DNA of 64,000 nt, taken from assembly GCF_000014745.1 (NCBI RefSeq), contig NC_008347.1:1054001-1118000 (forward strand). The letters are read 5' to 3'. Positions 59,936-64,000 of the stretch are shown here, piece by piece. The translations under genes and the position numbers were made by a program. Each line of letters begins with the position of its first letter. Position 1 is the first letter of the stretch. The notes under the pieces were generated by a model. That model saw only the letters and a program-made list of their open reading frames with translations. It made no database searches and was not told where the DNA came from. The stretch comes from Maricaulis maris MCS10. GTDB lineage: Bacteria; Pseudomonadota; Alphaproteobacteria; Caulobacterales; Maricaulaceae.

Positions 59936-59979
59936 CGTGCCAGTTCTTGTTCCTGTCGGTCGCTTTCCGGGCCGTCCGG

Positions 59980-60168
59980 TTACGCTTCGACGTCCCTGTC
60001 AGCGCCAAGCCAGCGCGCCGAATGCGAGCGACTTGGCCCGTCTTCGCCGAACATCATGCCAACCGCGGGGACGAGCAAAAGGATGGGTGCCCGGAAACGC
60101 GCCGGGCGCTGGATGATTAAAATGCCCAAGGCGATGATGGGACCGAAAAGGAAGACGGGTTCGATCAT
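59980..60168 (-). CDS. Possible small membrane protein
   Basis: 62 residues from ATG 60168. 'FLFGPIIALGILIIQ' and 'APILLLVPAVGMMFG' look like two short membrane segments separated by 'RPARFR', with a polar tail. No family recognised and no strong ribosome site. Included because the hydrophobic pattern is clear and the rest of the 59936-60461 gap holds no other candidate. Confidence 0.4.
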   Translation of the reverse strand: MIEPVFLFGPIIALGILIIQRPARFRAPILLLVPAVGMMFGEDGPSRSHSARWLGADRDVEA

Positions 60169-60461
60169 CGGGTCCGGCTCGGGTGTGGCCGCTGGTGGAA
60201 GGGGCACGCCCCGGCCTGACCGTTTCCGGCATGGTCGCCGCGTCGCGGGCCAAGCAGACTGTGCCGCCCGTACGGAAAACGGCACCGGTGCGAAGTGAAG
60301 CGAGCCTGCGTCACAATCGAGCAATTGCGGTGCCCGGCTCGCCTGTCACGAGTCTAGGCTTGATCAATTGTGAAACCCTGCTTGGATACCCGAACTGTCC
60401 TGTCCTGCGGGGGCAAACGAGCAGGGCCGGGCATGTTTGGGGAATTGTTTTGGGGGCGAGT

Positions 60462-60989
60462 ATGCGTGTGTTTTGGCGAGGCATTGTAGCCAGTGTGGGA
60501 CTGGCTGTATCTCTTTCGGCTTGTGCGACCAGCGGGGAATCGCAGCAAGAGGCGAGCAGCCGCTTCCTGCCCAGCCTGCCGCCCATGCCGGCCATGCCGT
60601 CACTGCCGACCATCAACATCGCCGACATGCGCATTCCCGGCACTTATCGCCAGGCGCCGGCTGTCGATCCTGAAGCCGAGCCGGTCATTTATTGGCGGGT
60701 GATCGAGGATGATATCCTGATCGTCCATGCCGACACCAATGGCTGCACCTCGCGCGCCGACTATCTGGTCAATGTCGAACAGTATCACGACGACATCTAC
60801 ACGGTGCATCTCACCCGCCAGGTCGAAGACCGATGCACCGCGCCGACACCCTGGGGTGTCCAGCTGGGCTTCGGCTTTGAGGAATTGGGTGTGCCGATCG
60901 GTGGACAGGTCATCCTGCTCAACCCGATCGATACCGAGCGGCCCTGGGACTGGAATGAAAACCGCACCAGCCTGGCCTCGCGGCGCTAG
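60462..60989 (+). CDS. Putative lipoprotein of unknown function
   Basis: 175 residues from ATG 60462. The lipobox Cys is residue 21 ('VSLSAC'), followed by a proline/methionine-rich linker 'PSLPPMPAMPSLPTI'. The mature domain has two cysteines ('TNGCTSRADY' and 'EDRCTAP'). No family recognised. Convergent with the GH15 gene. Confidence 0.75.
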   Translation: MRVFWRGIVASVGLAVSLSACATSGESQQEASSRFLPSLPPMPAMPSLPTINIADMRIPGTYRQAPAVDPEAEPVIYWRVIEDDILIVHADTNGCTSRADYLVNVEQYHDDIYTVHLTRQVEDRCTAPTPWGVQLGFGFEELGVPIGGQVILLNPIDTERPWDWNENRTSLASRR

Positions 60990-61033
60990 CAGCCCCTGCG
61001 TTGCAAGGTCTGGGGCGTTGCAAGGTCTGGGGC

Positions 61034-62803
61034 TCAGACCACCGCATCCCAGCTCAGGCTGAGACGTGAGGCGGCATTGATGATGCCGACCATGGAATAG
61101 GTCTGCGGGAAATTGCCCCATAATTCACCGGTCGCCGTGTCGATATCCTCCGACAGGATGCCCAGCTTCGTCCGGTGCGCGAGCACGTCCTCGAACATGG
61201 CGCGGGCATCGTCCAGCCGGCCGATCCGGGCCAGCGCGTCGATATGCCAGAAGGTGCAGGCGGTGAAGGCGGTCTTCGGCTTGCCGAAATCATCAGCGAC
61301 CCGGTAGCGATAGACGTGATAGCCGTCCCGTAATTCCTCATCGACCCGCTCGACCGTGGCCACAAAGCGCGGATCATCCGGCGCGATGAAACCGATCTCG
61401 GCCATCAGCAGTACGGAGGCATCAAGGGCCTCACCGCCAAAGGCACCGGTGAAGGCCTGGCGCGCCTCGTTCCAGGCTTCGCGCAGAACGGTTTCGCGGA
61501 TCTCGTCGGCGCGGACGGACCAGTAGGCATGCCGGTCTTCCAGGTCCAGCGTGTTGGCGATGCGGGCCAGACGGTCACAGGCGGCCCAGCACATGATGGC
61601 GGAGGAGGTATGTATGTCGGCGCGTCCGCGATACTCCCAGATCCCGGCATCCGGTGTGTTGTAGACGGCATAGGCGCGCTCGCCGACGACTTCGAAATGC
61701 TCGAACTCCAGCCGGCCGGCCTTTGATTGCAGGCGGTCGTCAAAGAAGGCCTGGGAGGCGCCCAGGATTACATGGCCATAGACATCGTGCTGGATGTGTT
61801 CGGCGGCCTGGTTGCCGAAGCGCACCGGGCCCATGCCGCGATAGCCGGGCAGATTGCCGGCAATTGTCTCGGTCAGGTCGGTCTCCAGCGCGATCCCGAA
61901 GACCGGCTGGATATGCCCGCCCTTGGTCAGCGCCACCGTATTGCGAAGGAAGGCCATATAGCCCTCCAGCGTACCCACGGCGGAGAGGCGGTTGAGAGCC
62001 GTGACCGTGAAATAGGCGTCGCGAAGCCAGCAGAAGCGATAGTCCCAATTGCGTTCGCTGCCGGCATGTTCGGGGATCGAGGTCGTCAGCGCTGCCACGA
62101 TCCCGCCGGTCTCCTCGTAGACACAAAGCTTGAGTGTGATGGCGGCCCGGATGACCGCCTCCTGCCATTCCGGCGGGGTGGCCAGACGGCGCGACCAGTC
62201 CTGCCAGTGGGCACAGGTGCGCTCGTACCAGTCCTTGGCCATTGATCCGACCGCGTCGGACAGGCTCTCATCGGGACCCAGCACGAAGGCGATCTCGTGA
62301 TCGAGCACAAAATCCCGCCCATCCATGACATAGGACAACGGCGCATCGGTGGTGATGCGAAAACCGGCGGTCTCGTCGATAAAGCTGACATGGGACACGC
62401 CGCGCCTGGACGGCATGGCGGCAGAGCCCTTGTTGCAGGCGGCGGCAAGGGTCACGGAGAGGCGTGGCATGCCGCGCAAGGGCTTGATCAGGCGCACGGT
62501 GGAGGCCGGCCGGAACATGCGGCCCTTGTCCATGAAACGCGGTGCGAAATCGGTGATCAGCACAGCCGAGCCGTCATCGGCTTCCAGCTCGGTCTCGATC
62601 ACCGCCGTATTGCGGACATAGCGTTGACGGGCACTGGTCTGGCCAGCCAGCCGGACGGAAAACTCGCCGCTCCCGCCGACCAGCGTATTGAAGACCGGTT
62701 CCCCGTCCAGTCGTGGCAGGCACAGCCAGGTCAGGCCAGCGGATGCGTTGATCAGGCCGGCAATGGTGCCATTGCCGATGATGCCGAGTTCCAGTGAGGT
62801 CAT
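61034..62803 (-). CDS. Glycoside hydrolase family 15 protein (glucoamylase/trehalase type)
   Basis: 589 residues. N-terminal beta domain ('IGNGTIAGLINASAGLTWLCLPRLDG') and an (alpha/alpha)6 barrel with 'ERNWDYRFCWLRDAYFTVTAL' and 'GILSEDIDTATGELWGNFPQTYSMVG', the catalytic-Glu regions of bacterial GH15. It is the third gene of otsA-otsB-GH15, joined to otsB by ATGA. Some GH15 members are trehalases, so it may hydrolyse the trehalose made by its operon partners; alpha-glucan hydrolysis is the alternative. Confidence 0.9.
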   Translation of the reverse strand: MTSLELGIIGNGTIAGLINASAGLTWLCLPRLDGEPVFNTLVGGSGEFSVRLAGQTSARQRYVRNTAVIETELEADDGSAVLITDFAPRFMDKGRMFRPASTVRLIKPLRGMPRLSVTLAAACNKGSAAMPSRRGVSHVSFIDETAGFRITTDAPLSYVMDGRDFVLDHEIAFVLGPDESLSDAVGSMAKDWYERTCAHWQDWSRRLATPPEWQEAVIRAAITLKLCVYEETGGIVAALTTSIPEHAGSERNWDYRFCWLRDAYFTVTALNRLSAVGTLEGYMAFLRNTVALTKGGHIQPVFGIALETDLTETIAGNLPGYRGMGPVRFGNQAAEHIQHDVYGHVILGASQAFFDDRLQSKAGRLEFEHFEVVGERAYAVYNTPDAGIWEYRGRADIHTSSAIMCWAACDRLARIANTLDLEDRHAYWSVRADEIRETVLREAWNEARQAFTGAFGGEALDASVLLMAEIGFIAPDDPRFVATVERVDEELRDGYHVYRYRVADDFGKPKTAFTACTFWHIDALARIGRLDDARAMFEDVLAHRTKLGILSEDIDTATGELWGNFPQTYSMVGIINAASRLSLSWDAVV

Positions 62804-63564
62804 GGGGTGCTTGCCTCCAGCCAGGTCCAGACGTGGGCGGGATCGTTCAATCGGGTCGCGGCCAGGCTGTCACCGGGGCCGACCTTGATGGCGTGGCCGC
62901 CAAGACCGATTGCGGCGCGCATGCCGTCTTCATCTGTGGCGTCATCGCCGATCATCACCGGTCGCCGTCCGGCAAAGGGTGGCAGCCTCATCAGGCGTTC
63001 CACGGCGCGCGCCTTGCTGGCGGTCTCGGGCTTGAGCTCGAACACCATCTTGCCGGATTGAAGATGATAGCCGGGATGGTCGGCGACCAGGCCCGCCAGG
63101 CCCTCGGCAAGTTGGCCTTCGGCCGCCGGTGCAGCGCGATAATGGATGGCCAGGACACGGCCCTTGCTTTCCAGCCGGCTTCCCGGCGCGGCGGTCACGA
63201 GGGCGGTGACCGCGCGAAACAGCGCGTCCGGTGCTGACGCGGCGTAAGCCACGGGATGGCGCCCCGGCGCGCAGACATCGCAGCCATGCCCGCCTGCGCG
63301 CCACAGGGCACCGGGCGTGCGGCGATCGAGGTCTCGGATGTCACGGCCGCTGACAATGGCCAGGGCACCGCCCAGCGCCACCGCAAGCCGCTCCAGCAGG
63401 GCCGCGCCTCCGTGTGGCAGTTGAACCGTGTCCGGGTCGTCCTGCAGCGGCGCCAGTGTGCCGTCGAAATCGAGGAAAAGTGCATCCCGGCGCGGATCAA
63501 GCGCTTCGGGAGTCGGGTGCGACTGTGCGGACCTCGACCGGGGATGGGTGGGCAGGCCAATCAT
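62800..63564 (-). CDS. otsB: Trehalose-6-phosphate phosphatase
   Basis: 254 residues of the HAD superfamily. Motif I 'LFLDFDGTLAPLQ', motif II 'AIVSGRD', and motif IV 'VMIGDDATDEDGM', with the OtsB-type cap between. It dephosphorylates trehalose-6-P to trehalose. Its ATG overlaps the otsA stop and its stop overlaps the GH15 start (both ATGA), so the three proteins are translationally linked. Confidence 0.93.
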   Translation of the reverse strand: MIGLPTHPRSRSAQSHPTPEALDPRRDALFLDFDGTLAPLQDDPDTVQLPHGGAALLERLAVALGGALAIVSGRDIRDLDRRTPGALWRAGGHGCDVCAPGRHPVAYAASAPDALFRAVTALVTAAPGSRLESKGRVLAIHYRAAPAAEGQLAEGLAGLVADHPGYHLQSGKMVFELKPETASKARAVERLMRLPPFAGRRPVMIGDDATDEDGMRAAIGLGGHAIKVGPGDSLAATRLNDPAHVWTWLEASTP

Positions 63565-64000
63565 GCCGGAATGGCGGGCTCGAGATCCCGCAGGAAGTTA
63601 TTGCGCCACCAGGCGATGTCCTGCTTGACCACAATGTCGCGCAACTTGCGCCACCGCGTCTGGCGTTCTTCCAGCGGCATGGTCAGAGCCTGATGGATGG
63701 CGTCGGCCACCTTGTGGCGATCATGCGGATTGACGATCAGGGCTTCTTGCATCTGCTCGGCCGCACCGGCGAATTGCGACAGGACCAGCACGCCCGGATC
63801 GCTTTCATCCTGGGCCATGACGAATTCCTTGGCGACCAGGTTCATGCCGTCCCGCAAGGGGGTGACCAGTCCGACCCGGGCAATCCGGAACAGGCCGGCC
63901 AGTTCCTCGCGGGAATAGGACCGGGCGAGATAGCGCAGCGGGATCCAGTCCAGATCGCCATGATCGCCATTGATCCGTCCGGCCAGCTGGTCGAGTTCCA
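63561..64000 (-). CDS. otsA: Trehalose-6-phosphate synthase, C-terminal part (5' end off the right edge)
   Basis: The visible ~146 residues are the C-terminus of OtsA: '[21 protein letters not shown]' is the nucleotide-sugar-binding GT20 motif, preceded by '[24 protein letters not shown]' and followed by '[23 protein letters not shown]'. OtsA joins UDP-glucose and glucose-6-P. First visible gene of the trehalose operon; the start lies outside the window. Confidence 0.93.
   Translation of the reverse strand, partial: ELDQLAGRINGDHGDLDWIPLRYLARSYSREELAGLFRIARVGLVTPLRDGMNLVAKEFVMAQDESDPGVLVLSQFAGAAEQMQEALIVNPHDRHKVADAIHQALTMPLEERQTRWRKLRDIVVKQDIAWWRNNFLRDLEPAIPA

Overview
The window reads as a chromosomal segment of a high-GC alphaproteobacterium of the Caulobacterales/Maricaulales group, most like a marine Maricaulis-type stalked bacterium. 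This is inferred from the sequence: a PopZ-type polar organiser behind a pcm-tolC pair, an alphaproteobacterial SOS box (GTTC-N7-GTTC) before recA, a perfect CtrA-type box (TTAA-N7-TTAA), a eukaryote-type NADP isocitrate dehydrogenase and a FeS-type bacterial cryptochrome/photolyase. No insertion sequence, prophage, CRISPR array or rRNA operon was seen. Most of the window is ordinary core genome, densely packed, with many ATGA or 1-base overlaps between co-directional genes.

Layout. 1-11.3 kb: a partial membrane-linked retropepsin-like protease, DUF1289, a CNT nucleoside transporter, a 0.7 kb nest of palindromic repeats, acyltransferase, thioesterase, DUF3253 plus family-4 uracil-DNA glycosylase, leucine-type dehydrogenase, MscS, and a complete ferric-iron ABC importer (fbpABC). 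11.5-19.5 kb: tRNA-Val(CAC), gph, a tightly coupled glmU-gabD-rpiA-gor-aroDAHP operon ending in a bidirectional terminator shared with HU. 19.7-27.1 kb: a single-domain response regulator with a GAF histidine kinase, two DUF3667-like membrane proteins flanking an NADP-dependent oxidoreductase, a Gfo/Idh/MocA oxidoreductase and nadE. 27.3-35.5 kb: four tandem paralogous small membrane proteins, gltX, an operator-controlled hydrolase/membrane/XRE operon, a LOG protein, a LysM protein and two small envelope proteins. 35.6-43 kb: Atm1-type exporter, membrane and secreted proteins, tyrA, tRNA-Asn, a candidate CtrA-linked small RNA, a DUF962/DUF2256/photolyase/SDR neighbourhood and tRNA-Cys. 43-55.4 kb: pcm, tolC with a palindromic operator, popZ, mltF, recA, alaS, icd and trmJ. 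55.4-64 kb: a serine hydrolase, an orphan amidoligase, a secreted protein made of two exact-register 122-residue repeats, rpsD, a lipoprotein, and a trehalose operon (otsA-otsB-GH15) running off the right edge.

The most notable non-coding signals are: (i) four dispersed palindromic elements of exactly 116 bp with covarying stems, two further 116-bp elements and one 131-bp element of similar fold; (ii) a candidate ~70-nt RNA made of hairpin, C-rich linker and intrinsic terminator beside a perfect CtrA box; and (iii) two TGTCA-N8-TGACA sites before a hydrolase/membrane/XRE operon. The best protein-level candidates for undescribed biology are the quartet of tandem membrane paralogues and the duplicated secreted protein. 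Family assignments come from recognising motifs by eye; no database search was run.
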